Shown piece by piece: positions 1-7,844 of a stretch of 15,359 bases of DNA. The position numbers were made by a program, and so were the translations under genes. The notes beneath the pieces were generated by a model. The model did not search any database. It was not told the origin of the DNA and saw nothing but the letters and a program-made list of their open reading frames with translations. The first letter of the stretch is position 1. Each line of letters starts with the position of its first letter. The stretch covers positions 1-15,359 of the forward strand of contig CAZGNU010000037.1 of the NCBI GenBank assembly GCA_964527325.1. Direction: 5' to 3'. This DNA comes from UBA6164 sp964527325 (GTDB taxonomy: Bacteria; Patescibacteriota; Gracilibacteria; BD1-5; UBA6164).

Positions 1-1056
1 AAAATCACCTGATAATCAATTATATATATGATTTTGTCACACTATTCCTCAACTCCAATTTATTTGTTGCTGTTCTATATTTCTAGCTATTGTCATCCAT
101 TCATTATTTGTGATTAGATGATATCAATCTCACATACTTTCACATGCTGCTATTGCTTGAGATTGTGTTATTTTTGCTATTGGGTATTTTCATGCTTGTG
201 ATACTGGTATTTTAGATCAAGTATATGAAACAGTATTCCAATCTGTTTGATTTGTTATATTTTCAGCAACCGGACAAGCTCAATCACAAGTATTTGGTGT
301 ATCAGCATCAGAATATGTCATTTCATATTTTGCTACACAAAATCATGTTTGTAAAAAATTTATATTTCATGGGACTGGGATAAATCATTCTGGACATTCC
401 TCTGGTTCTGTAAAATCTTGACTAAGTGCTAATGTTTCCATTTCTCAATATAATGTTTTAGGTGTTCAACTCTTTTTTGTTGTAGTTGTTAAATACATAT
501 CTACATCCGTAGTATCATTTCTTAGGTCTACTGTTCAAGTTGTTATTTGATTTAATGGTTTATTTGTTATTTGTTCTAAAAGTATTCATAATCTTTTTCA
601 TTTTGTTGTTGGATATCTTTCTGTTAGATCTGCTGCATTTGTTTGTGATAACATATTTAATGATACCTCAACTCAATCTTCTAAAAATCACATTATTTGA
701 TAAGTTGTTTTTGTTCAGTTTATTCTATATGTATAGTATGATTCATTTAGAGGGTCTTTTCATCACCCATGTATTCATATTTTATTTAATGATTCTTCTC
801 AAATATATCATTGATATCAAATTATTATTCATGATGATGTTAATATTAAAGCTTCATCAGGAAGTGGTACTTTTGATCATTTTACTAGAGTTAGTTCTAG
901 TTGTTTTTCTATATTTGATAAGTCTGATATCCTTACAGAATCTCTAGCATACTTTGAATATCACTGTAATGATATAAATGCTATTGTTCATAGAATTGCT
1001 AGAATTGTTATTACTACTATTAGTTCGACTAGGGTGAAGGCTTGTTTGTTTTTCAT
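1..1056 (-). CDS. Prepilin-like surface protein with SUMF1/FGE-like C-terminal domain (3' end cut by window)
   Basis: 352 residues are visible and the gene runs off the left edge. The N-terminus, MKNKQAFTLVELIVVITILA, is a class III (type IV) prepilin signal: a short basic leader, cleavage before FTLVE with Ala instead of Gly at -1, Glu at +5, then a hydrophobic helix. Such proteins are cleaved by prepilin peptidase and placed in a pilus or pseudopilus. Residues 45-210 form a middle region I cannot assign. From about residue 218 (CPEGFIPVPG, then FCVAKYEMTYSDAD, ITQSQAIAACESMG, HLITNNEWMTIARNI) the sequence matches SUMF1/EgtB/PvdO-type domains, here probably a C-type-lectin-like binding fold, because no formylglycine chemistry can be shown. 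TGA is read as Gly at about 20 positions. The gene is divergent from the toxin-antitoxin operon. The fold family is fairly sure; the ligand is unknown. Confidence 0.82.
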
Positions 1057-1106
1057 AAAATATTGATAAAATAAATAATATATTTATAATAATCATAATA
1101 ATATAA

Positions 1107-1136
1107 AAAGCTAATTTTTTTAATAGAAATAGCTTT
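1107..1136. promoter_or_regulatory. Inverted repeat overlapping the -35 of the toxin-antitoxin promoter
   Basis: AAAGCTA (1107-1113) and TAGCTTT (1130-1136) are perfect 7-bp inverted arms around a 16-nt centre. The right arm overlaps the first bases of the -35 hexamer of the rightward promoter. The position suits an autorepression operator for the antitoxin, but the binding protein is inferred only. Confidence 0.4.
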
Positions 1137-1161
1137 ACAAAGCGTTCTTAAATTGTATAAT
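1134..1161 (+). promoter_or_regulatory. Sigma70-type promoter of the AbiE-like operon
   Basis: The -35 is TTTACA (1134-1139), the spacer 16 nt, and the -10 a perfect TATAAT (1156-1161). The expected start, near 1168, lies about 5 nt before the ATG at 1173, so the transcript would be almost leaderless. No Shine-Dalgarno sequence is visible. Confidence 0.6.
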
Positions 1162-1172
1162 TAAAATTAAAT

Positions 1173-1430
1173 ATGAAATTAGATAAAAAATTGAAATTTG
1201 CTGATAAATATAATTGGTGGACTGAGGATAAAAATAAAAAAGAAATTAAGTTGGAAACAAAGCTATGATATATTATGACAAAATGAAAACCAGAAGAATT
1301 GTTTTATATTTTTAAAGTTTTTCCAGTTAAAACATTAAAAAAATCATATAATATAATAAAAAATGACTGGTTCAGCTTAAAAGAAAAAAGAAAATGAGCA
1401 ATTAAAACATTATTAGAATATAAAAAATAA
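1173..1430 (+). CDS. Putative antitoxin partner of the AbiEii-like toxin
   Basis: A small basic protein of 85 residues, rich in lysine and aromatic residues (NWW at 14-16), with no signal or membrane segment. I do not recognise a named domain with certainty. The middle (KGKPEELFYIFKVFPVKTLKKSYN) has the helical 'work on residues, then K-x-x-L/I' style of the short DUF6922-like proteins that often precede AbiEii nucleotidyltransferases. Position is the strongest evidence: it is first in the operon, 2 nt before the AbiEii gene, directly behind a good promoter with an inverted repeat. The inferred role is neutralising the toxin and possibly autoregulation. Two in-frame TGA codons are read as Gly. 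Confidence 0.55.
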
Positions 1431-1432
1431 AT

Positions 1433-2206
1433 ATGTTTAATTTTTTAAAAAAAATTATAAATAAAGAAAAAACTAATATAAAATCAAATAACAAAATAAC
1501 TAAAAAACAGATTATTTTTGATAAAAACGCATTATTAGTTTTAAATAAAAATCAACAAAAAATGAAATGATTGCTGGAAGATTTTTCTACAACTCATTTT
1601 TTATGATGATGAACTGCAATTTCACTATACTTATGACATAGAAAAAGTATTGATTTTGATTTTTTTAATAATAATACTCAATGAAATATATTAAATTTCA
1701 AAAAAAGAATAGAAAATAATTGATTTTCCTTAATTAAAGAAGATGTTAAAAATTACATATGAATAGAAAATGAAAATCAAGATGAATTTCATTTTATAAT
1801 AAATAGTATAAATTTTACTACATTTAATTTTTTTAGAACACTATATGATGATCAAAAAATCTTAATTAAATGAAATAATTTTATACTTTGATGACTTAAA
1901 ATAGCTTCAAAAAAAGAACTTCTTTCAATGAAATTGTATGCAATCATGACAAGAAACAAATGGAAAGATGCTGTTGATATATATTTTTTATTAAAAGATT
2001 TAAAAATTGATTTATTTCAAGCTATAAAAAAAGCGAAAAATAAACATTTTAAAAAAATAATAAAAACATCTAATATATTAGAACAATTAATATCTCAAAA
2101 ATGGGATAAAAATGAAAAAGTACAGTATATAATAAAAAATCCACCTAAAGACAAAGAAATTGTAGATTTTTTAAAAAATGAAGCATTAAAAATAATTAAA
2201 AATTAA
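1433..2206 (+). CDS. AbiEii/AbiGii-type nucleotidyltransferase toxin
   Basis: 257 residues. The motif GGGTAISLYLGHRKSIDFDFF begins at residue 58. It contains the GG(G/S)-T turn and the D74-x-D76 metal-binding pair of the DUF1814/AbiEii nucleotidyltransferases. A second typical motif follows at about 158-190: ASKKELLSMKLYAIMTR, then KDAVDIYFLL, carrying the conserved K and D residues. Known family members are toxins of abortive-infection or type IV toxin-antitoxin systems and transfer nucleotides to RNA such as tRNA; the target here is unknown. The first 30 residues are a lysine-rich extension. Read with the standard code only the last 92 residues would appear as a gene. The start is 2 nt after the putative antitoxin stop, and exonuclease III begins 2 nt after this gene's stop. 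Confidence 0.85.
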
Positions 2207-2208
2207 AT

Positions 2209-3003
2209 ATGAAAATAATATCTTGGAATGTAAACTGAATTAGAGCTGTAAATAAAAAATGATTTAAGGAGTTTGTGACAAAACAATCACCAGACCTTTT
2301 ATGTATCCAGGAAACAAAGGCTTTTGAAGAGCAATTTTTGAAAGAAGTTTGAGAATTAGAATGATATCAATATGTTTGGCATACTTGAACTAGAGCATGA
2401 TACGCATGAACTGCAATTTTTTATAAAAATAATATTGATATAGTGGATACTAAAAATCATTTTGAAGAATTAGAACATTTTCATACTGATTGAAGAGTTA
2501 CAGAAATTGAGTTTAAAAAAGACTGAAAACATATAGTTTTATTTAACTGATATTTTCCAAATGGTTGAACTAGAGCTGATGGAACTGAAATGGTCTGATA
2601 TAAGCTTGATTTTTATAACCATTTGATTCATTATACAGGAGAATTAAAGAAAAAATGAAAAAATATAATTCTTACTTGAGATTTTAATATTTGTCATACA
2701 GAAATTGACATAGCTAGACCAAAACAAAATCAAAATTCTATTTGATTTTTACCAGTAGAAAGAAAAAAAATCTGAGAACTAATAAATGATTGAAATCTTG
2801 ATGTTTGGAGACACTTAAATCCAAAAAAACTTAATATATATTCTTGGTGGAGCTACAGAGCTAATTCAAGAGCTAATAATGTTTGATGGAGACTTGATTA
2901 TTTTGTTATAAACAAAGAATTTATTGAAAATGTGGAAAATATGGAATACATGACTGATATTTTATGATCTGATCATTGTCCAATTTTATTAAAACTAAAA
3001 TAA
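2209..3003 (+). CDS. xth: Exodeoxyribonuclease III (AP endonuclease)
   Basis: 264 residues, normal length for the ExoIII/Xth branch of the endonuclease-exonuclease-phosphatase family. It cleaves DNA at abasic sites and removes 3' blocking groups in base excision repair. The visible catalytic set is complete: N7 (WNVNGIR), E35 (IQETK), Y115 (NGYFPNG), D158 and N160 (TGDFNI), W227-R-L-D230-Y (substrate and metal), and D255-H256 (GSDHCP). The glycines in WNVNG, TGDFN and LGSDH are all encoded by TGA, which makes this gene one of the best proofs of the code. It starts 2 nt after the toxin stop and is probably co-transcribed and translationally coupled with it. Confidence 0.95.
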
Positions 3004-3007
3004 AAAA

Positions 3008-3676
3008 ATGAATAAATTTGAATTAACATTTTTTGAAAAATATATTCCAGAATGACAAATAATAGAGGGAATAATTCATGTTCATTTTGTTGAAATCTGG
3101 AGTAAGCTTTTTTTATGGTTATCTATGTGAGCAATATTTCCATCATTTTTATATTATTATTCAGTAAGAGTACAAGAATTAGTTCCATTTTATTTTTTGG
3201 AATTACTACTTATAGTAATATTTATAAAAGTAGTATATGATATTTTTGATTGGTACAATGATGTTTGGATAGTTACAGATCTATGAGTTGTTGCATTAGA
3301 TCGGACTCTATTTAAAACTAGTGATATGTCTATTGACTTTGAAGCAATAGAATGATTAGAGGTTTTACAAAAATGAATCAATGATAAATTACTAAAAAAA
3401 TGAGATTTAATAATTCATAAATTATGAAATGATTCTGTTACTCTTGGAAATGCTCAAAATCCATATAAGGCAGTAGATTTTATAGAAAAAATTAGTCGTG
3501 AAGCTTCTGAAAAAAACGATTTAGAACAAGATAAATTTGATCTTATTATGGATGCTTTATGATGAGTAGTTGAAAACTATATGTGAAAAAAAATGAATAA
3601 AGAGGAAAAAGAAAAAGAATTACATAAAGCAATTAACAAAATTGAAAAAAGTGATGGAACTATAGATTTGAGGTAA
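3008..3676 (+). CDS. Membrane protein with PH-like (bPH2/DUF304-type) domain
   Basis: 222 residues. Two membrane helices can be seen at about 30-52 and 58-80, followed by WIVTDLGVVALD(R)TLF at 87-102 and a beta-rich stretch ending near 165. This order, two helices then 'hhhTxxxhhhhxxxLF...IxxxxIexhevxq', is that of bacterial PH domain proteins of the YdbS/YdbT type. The C-terminal 50 residues are charged and probably coiled coil (NKEEKEKELHKAINKIEK). Codon 99 is CGG (3302-3304), one of only two CGG codons I found in the window; Trp would fit the family about as well as Arg. The gene lies 4 nt after xth. Its function is unknown. Confidence 0.65.
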
Positions 3677-3689
3677 ATAAATTATTAAT

Positions 3690-3710
3690 GGGTAACCACA
3701 AGGGTTACCC
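3690..3710 (+). terminator. GC-rich hairpin between the PH gene and uvrC
   Basis: GGGTAACC (3690-3697), loop ACAAG, GGTTACCC (3703-3710): a perfect 8-bp stem in an otherwise AT-rich gap. It is followed by CC and no T-run, so it may be a weak terminator, an mRNA-processing or stability element, or a block that tunes uvrC expression, rather than a full intrinsic terminator. Confidence 0.45.
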
Positions 3711-3721
3711 CCTACAAAATT

Positions 3722-5482
3722 ATGAAAAATAAAATAAAACAAATCATACAAAAACTTCCAGGTACACCATGAGTGTACCAATTTTTTAATACCTCTTGAA
3801 AAATAATATATATATGAAAATCCGTTAATCTAAAATCAAGAGTAAACTCTTATTTTAACTGAAAATCTAAACTAAACTTCGCGAAAGAAAAAATGGTAGA
3901 TTTAATAGAAAATATTGAAATAATTGTTACAAATAATGAAACAGAAAGCTTAATATTAGAAACAACACTAATTAAAAAACATCTTCCAAAGTACAATATT
4001 CTTATGAAAGATTGAAAAAATCATATATTTATAAAAATTACAGATGAAAAATATCCAAAAATAATAAAAACTAGGATTAAAAATAATAACTGAAAATATT
4101 TTTGACCATACACTAGTACTTTTTATGTAAATAATTTACTAAAATTAATTAAGGCAATTTTTGGTTACTGAATAAAAGAACACAGTTTTTTTGCTTGAAA
4201 AAATAAATATAATCTAGATAAATATATATTTAAAAATGATCTAAAATTAGAAGATTATAATAATAAAATCAGTGAAATAAAAGATTTTTTAAAATGAAAT
4301 ACAGCTAAAATTAAGCAAAATCTTGAAAATGAAATGAATAAAAAAGCAAAACAATTAAAATTTGAAGAAGCTAACAAGAAAAAACAAGATTTAGAATCAA
4401 TAAAAATGCTTGAAGAACACCAAATAGTTAGAGAATGAGTGAAATGAGATTATAAAATAATAAATATTGTAGAAAAATTTGATAAAGTTTTTGTATGAAT
4501 GATAGAAATTATAGATAGTAAAATTACTTGATTTTATAACTATGATATTAAAAATAATCTAAAAGAAAAAAGTGAAATTGTTTTACAAAATTTTATAGAA
4601 ACAAGCTTTAGTGAAAATATAGAGAAAAATAGAAAAATAAAATATTTAACACCAATAAAATTAAAACTAAACAAAGAAATAAAAACAGAGGTTCCTAAAA
4701 TTTGAACAAAAAAGGAGCTTTTAGATCTATGCTATAAAAATATTTACGAATATGCCTATAAATCACACTTAGACTCATTAAGTACAAAATGATTTACGAA
4801 AAAAACAATGCAAAACCTACTAAATCTTCTGTGATTCAAACAAATAAATAAAAAAATAATCTTTGAGTGCAATGATATTTCACATATTTCATGAAACTTT
4901 ACTGTTGCAAGTCGTAGTATTATAGAAAACTGAAAAAGCAATACATCAAAGTACAAAAAGTTTAAAATAAAAACTCTTTCAGAGTGAAAAATAGATGATT
5001 TTGGTTCTATGAAAGAAATAATGGCTAGAAGAATAAAAGAGCTTAAAAATTTAAAAAACACACCAGATTTAATAATAGTTGATTGATGAAAATGACAACT
5101 AAGTAGTGTTGTAAAAATTTTAAAAGAAAAAAAAATAGAGTTGCAAGTTATATGAATAGCAAAACGTGAAGAAGAATTATTTTTACCATGACAGTCTGAA
5201 TCAATTATTCTAAATAAAGATAGTAATGAATTGAGACTTATTCAAAAGATAAGAGATGAAGCACATAGATTTGCAATTACCTATAACAGAAACAGTAGAA
5301 TAAAAGCAATGAAAAAGAATATTATAGAGGAATTACCTGGTTTTTGACCTAAAACAAGAAAAAAACTATTAAATAAATTTTGAAATATTGAAAAGATACA
5401 TAGTTCAGAAAAAAAAGAATTATTAGAAATAATTAGTAAATCACAATATGAAACTCTTGAAAATCATTGAGTAATTTGATAA
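3722..5482 (+). CDS. uvrC: Excinuclease ABC subunit C (UvrC)
   Basis: 586 residues, close to the usual 590-610. It makes both incisions of nucleotide excision repair with UvrA and UvrB. Domains in order: GIY-YIG nuclease (about 13-95; GVY at 17-19, YIG at 30-32, R40, NNETESLILE at 71-80, N92), UVR motif for UvrB binding (about 206-235, LKFEEANKKKQDLESI), RNase H-like nuclease (about 380-520; FECNDISHISG with D385, IIVDGGKGQL with D454, DEAHRFA with H515), and a helix-hairpin-helix (about 537-557, ELPGFGPKTRKKLL). The segment between GIY-YIG and UVR lacks the cysteines usual in UvrC: the whole protein has only C337 and C383. The glycines of YIG and of VDGGKG (both) are TGA-encoded. Confidence 0.95.
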
Positions 5483-5500
5483 AAATACTGTCTATTATTT

Positions 5501-5543
5501 TTAATCCCTCCCCCATTCGGGTACTCCCTTTGGAAAAGGGAGA
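5501..5543 (+). repeat. TAATCC palindromic element, copy 1
   Basis: It starts TTAATCCC, followed by a small hairpin (CCC, ATTC, GGG at 5512-5521) and a strong one: CTCCCTTT (5524-5531), loop GGA, AAAGGGAG (5535-5542). The order and sequence match copy 2 at 6136-6182 closely. The second hairpin could serve as the uvrC terminator, 42 nt downstream of the uvrC stop, although the following tract is A-rich rather than T-rich on this strand. Confidence 0.7.
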
Positions 5544-5617
5544 AAATAAAATACATTTTTACTTTACAATACAGAAAATTTTTGTAAACTACTTTTATTA
5601 AAATTAAAATATTTATT

Positions 5618-6139
5618 ATGAAAGACTTTATTAAAAAGTATCAAAAACACAGACTTTTTTCAAACTTAAACATTGTACTTGCAAGCTTTGTATTAGCATT
5701 TTGAATCAATTTTCTTTTAATTGACAATACTCAAGTTTGAGAATACTTAAAAGTTAGTGTTTTAAATTCAAACGTTGTAAATGAAACTTCTGATTTATCA
5801 ATAAATAAAATAGAAAATGACTTTTATATAGTTTCTAATAAAAACATAAACAATATAACTAGTCTTTCATTTAGTCTTGCATATAATCCAGAAAATGTAA
5901 CTGTAACTGATTTAAATTCTAATATTTGAAATGTAACTAATCTATCAAATACTTCATGAATAAATTCAATAATTCTTACAACTCAAACTCCAACTAATAT
6001 AAAAATTTGAGACAAACTATTGAAACTAAATATTAATAAAAATGAAGAGAATCCAGAAAATATAAATATTCTTAATGCTAACTTCAAAGATGCAGAAGGT
6101 GAACAATTTTTATTTTCTACTTCTGGACTTACTTTTTAA
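5618..6139 (+). CDS. Membrane-anchored extracellular protein with cohesin-like domain
   Basis: 173 residues. A basic start (MKDFIKKYQKHR) precedes one hydrophobic segment at about 17-36 (IVLASFVLAFGINFLLI), an uncleaved signal anchor or signal peptide. The outside part, about 45-172, is beta-rich and Asn/Ser/Thr-rich, with the pattern of cohesin-type domains: 'SLSFSLAYNPENVTVTDL' (like the FxLxYDP-xxL strand), then 'NSIILTTQTPTNIKIGDKLLKLNI', then 'NANFKDAEGEQFLF'. Cohesins bind dockerin modules, and cohesin-like domains also occur in surface proteins without cellulosomes; no dockerin is seen here, so a structural or adhesive role is only inferred. Its stop codon TAA lies inside repeat copy 2. 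The neighbours (uvrC, tatD) give no clue. Confidence 0.6.
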
Positions 6140-6182
6140 TCCCTCCCCCTCGTTTCTCGGTACTCCCTTTGAAAAAGGGAGA
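6136..6182 (+). repeat. TAATCC palindromic element, copy 2 (supplies a stop codon and terminator)
   Basis: TTTAATCCC begins in the last codons of the upstream gene: the TAA at 6137-6139 is its stop. The strong hairpin is CTCCCTTT (6163-6170), loop GAA, AAAGGGAG (6174-6181), followed by six T (6183-6188), so this copy looks like a working intrinsic terminator. The first hairpin is degenerate here (CTCGTTTCTCGG). Confidence 0.72.
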
Positions 6183-6200
6183 TTTTTTAAATAAAATACT

Positions 6201-7043
6201 ATGACTAAAATATATGACACTCACTGTCATCCACATCTAAATAAAATAAAAGATCAGGAGCAAGTAATAACTGATTTTTTAAATAATGATTGAGAATATT
6301 TAAATATAATTTGAACAAACAAAAAATATATCAACAAAGCTTTAGAAATAGCTAACAAATTTAAAAATATTTATGTTACTATATGAATTCATCCAACAGA
6401 TACTTATGATATAGATTTACAAGAAACAATAGAATTTTTAGAAAATACAATTAAAAACAATAAAAATAAAATTGTTTGAATTTGAGAATGTTGACTTGAC
6501 TATTATTGGTTAAATAAAGAGACAAAATCTCTCTCTTGAATTCTCTCTCCTTCTCAGGAGAAAGAGGCTACAAAAATTAAAGAATTAAGAAAAAAATTAC
6601 AAAAAGTATTTTTTAAAGCTCAAATACTATTAGCTAAAAAATATGATTTACCTCTAATTATTCACAACAGAGAATCAAAAGAAGATATTTTTTCTATACT
6701 AGAAGAAAGTTGATATAAAAACTTTATATTTCATTGCTTCAGTGAAGATTATGAATTCGCACAAAAACTACTAAAGTTTTCTCCAGAATGTAAAATAAGC
6801 TTCTCAGGGATAGTTACATTTAAAAATGCCAAAGAAATTCAAGAAACAGCAAAAAAAATTCCACTAAAAAATATTTTAGCAGAAACTGATGCACCGTATC
6901 TTACACCAACACCTCTCAGGTGAAAAGAAGAAAATGAGCCATTATATACAAAATATGTAGTTGAAAAAATAAGTGAACTTAGATGAAAAGATTGTAGTGA
7001 GGAAATTTTTGAGAATTCTAAGGAAGTTTTTAGAGTAAAGTAA
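6201..7043 (+). CDS. tatD: TatD-family metal-dependent hydrolase / 3'-5' DNase
   Basis: 280 residues, a little long for the family (about 255-265). The metal-site residues of the TIM barrel are all present: H8 and H10 (DTHCH), E96 (GIGECGLDYYW), H155 (IIHNRES), H178 (FHCFSE) and D230 (AETDAPYLTP). TatD enzymes are divalent-metal nucleases linked to DNA repair and turnover. Compared with the family there are about 28 extra residues (about 104-131) between DYYW and KLQKVFFKAQ. The DNA of this insert contains a palindrome (6541-6566) in frame. The four glycines in GIGECG and in the preceding IG are mostly TGA. The stop TAA is the first three bases of repeat copy 3. Confidence 0.93.
6541..6566. 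repeat. Palindrome inside the tatD coding sequence
   Basis: CTCTCTCCT (6543-6551), loop TCTC (6552-6555), AGGAGAAAG (6556-6564). Extended to 6542/6565 this gives ten base pairs with one mismatch. It is preceded by another TCTCTCTTGAAT run (6529-6540), a partial direct repeat. It encodes part of a family-atypical insert in TatD without breaking the frame. Confidence 0.65.
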
Positions 7044-7086
7044 TCCATCCGGTCTTCGACCACCTTCCTTTAATACTAAAGGAAGA
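7041..7086 (+). repeat. TAATCC palindromic element, copy 3 (carries the tatD stop and terminator hairpin)
   Basis: TAATCC (7041-7046), where TAA is the tatD stop. Hairpin 1 is GGTC (7051-7054), TTC, GACC (7058-7061). Hairpin 2 is CTTCCTTTA (7064-7072), loop ATAC, TAAAGGAAG (7077-7085). It has the same order as copies 1 and 2 and is nearly identical, in reverse, to copy 4. Confidence 0.75.
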
Positions 7087-7116
7087 CTTGCTAATTAGTT
7101 ATAATATAAATTCTAG

Positions 7117-7162
7117 GTTTCCTTTAGTATTAAAGGAAACTCCACGAAGTGGTAAAGGATTA
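7117..7162 (-). repeat. TAATCC palindromic element, copy 4 (inverted; carries the stop of the leftward gene)
   Basis: On the minus strand it reads TAATCC (7162-7157), hairpin 1 CCAC, TTC, GTGG (7152-7142), hairpin 2 TTTCCTTTA, loop ATAC, TAAAGGAAA (7139-7118). TAA at 7162-7160 is the stop of the leftward gene. Together with copy 3 it forms a large inverted pair around a 30-nt AT spacer between two convergent genes. Confidence 0.75.
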
Positions 7163-7738
7163 TTTAAAAGTATTCTCATCCTTACAAAAAGCCTCCTTAA
7201 ATCATTTAGCATCTCAATAGTCAGCAAAATATTTTTCCCAATCATGTGGTGAAAGTGTTTTTTTTGCATGTTTTATTGGACACCAATACCTTTCTGTTCT
7301 TCATACTATTTCAGTAGCATAGGCTAAAAATCAATTAACATATGAACAGTAAATACAATTAAACTTTTGTATTATATTTAAATAATCCAGCTGTTTTCTA
7401 TCATAAATAATATAGTCACTTCTTTTAACAAGAGGAATTTTATACAATCTGAAAGCTGTTTGTTGAAAAATAAAAAATGTAATATCTAATAAAACAACAG
7501 GAAAAAAAACAAAATAAATAAAAGGAGCAGAAATAAGTTCTCTAAATTTTACTATACGAAAAGATTGCCATAAAGTTCTTTTATGCCCTCTATTAAATAA
7601 TTTAATTTTTTTATTAAATTTAATTTTTCAACTTTTGATTGAAAAACCATATTTTTCTTTTATTTCATAGTATTCTTTAATTAATTCTTTCTTTTTTTTC
7701 TCAATTTCTTGTAAAATTTTATTTATTTTTGAGTTCAT
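7160..7738 (-). CDS. Conserved hypothetical membrane protein with CxxC motif
   Basis: 192 residues; function not recognised. The N-terminal 60 residues are lysine-rich and helical (LQEIEKKKKELIKEYYEIKEKYG), suggesting a short coiled coil. One long hydrophobic segment lies at about 69-92 (LISAPFIYFVFFPVVLLDITFFIF). Then comes a soluble C-terminal part with DYIIYDRKQLDYLNIIQKFNCIYCSY (C128-x2-C131), AYATEIVGRTERYWCPIKH (C153, H157), and HDWEKYFADYGDA. I have seen this pattern in uncharacterised proteins of many bacteria, so it is probably a real family with a metal- or redox-active cysteine cluster facing one side of the membrane; that is inference. The stop lies inside repeat copy 4. Confidence 0.75.
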
Positions 7739-7802
7739 ACATTTATTTTTAATATTATTTTCTTCAATATTAATTGTACTAATAATAATAAAAAATTCAA
7801 TC

Positions 7803-7836
7803 AAAAAAAAGATACAAAAATTTTTGCATCTTTTTT
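7803..7836 (-). terminator. Intrinsic terminator after the propeller pilin gene
   Basis: AAAAAAAAGATAC AAAAATTTTT GCATCTTTTTT is a long A/T-rich hairpin: GAT/ATC closing pairs, one A-C mismatch, C-G, then A5/T5 at the top. It has A and T runs on both flanks, so it can work in both directions. It lies 9 nt beyond the stop of the leftward gene ending at 7845. Confidence 0.6.
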
Positions 7837-7844
7837 AATCTTTT

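Noticed and set aside
540..947. A 135-codon plus-strand frame rich in Leu, Ile and Phe
   Set aside because: It is antisense to the prepilin-SUMF1 gene, which has a clear signal and domain motifs on the minus strand. The hydrophobic composition is a by-product of AT-rich antisense reading.
1928..2206. A separate 92-residue gene
   Set aside because: It is the C-terminal third of the AbiEii-type toxin. It only looks separate if TGA is treated as a stop.
3190..7063. Minus-strand standard-code frames at 3190-3381, 4756-5061 and 6839-7063
   Set aside because: All are antisense to well-supported genes (PH protein, uvrC, tatD) and have no recognisable motif.
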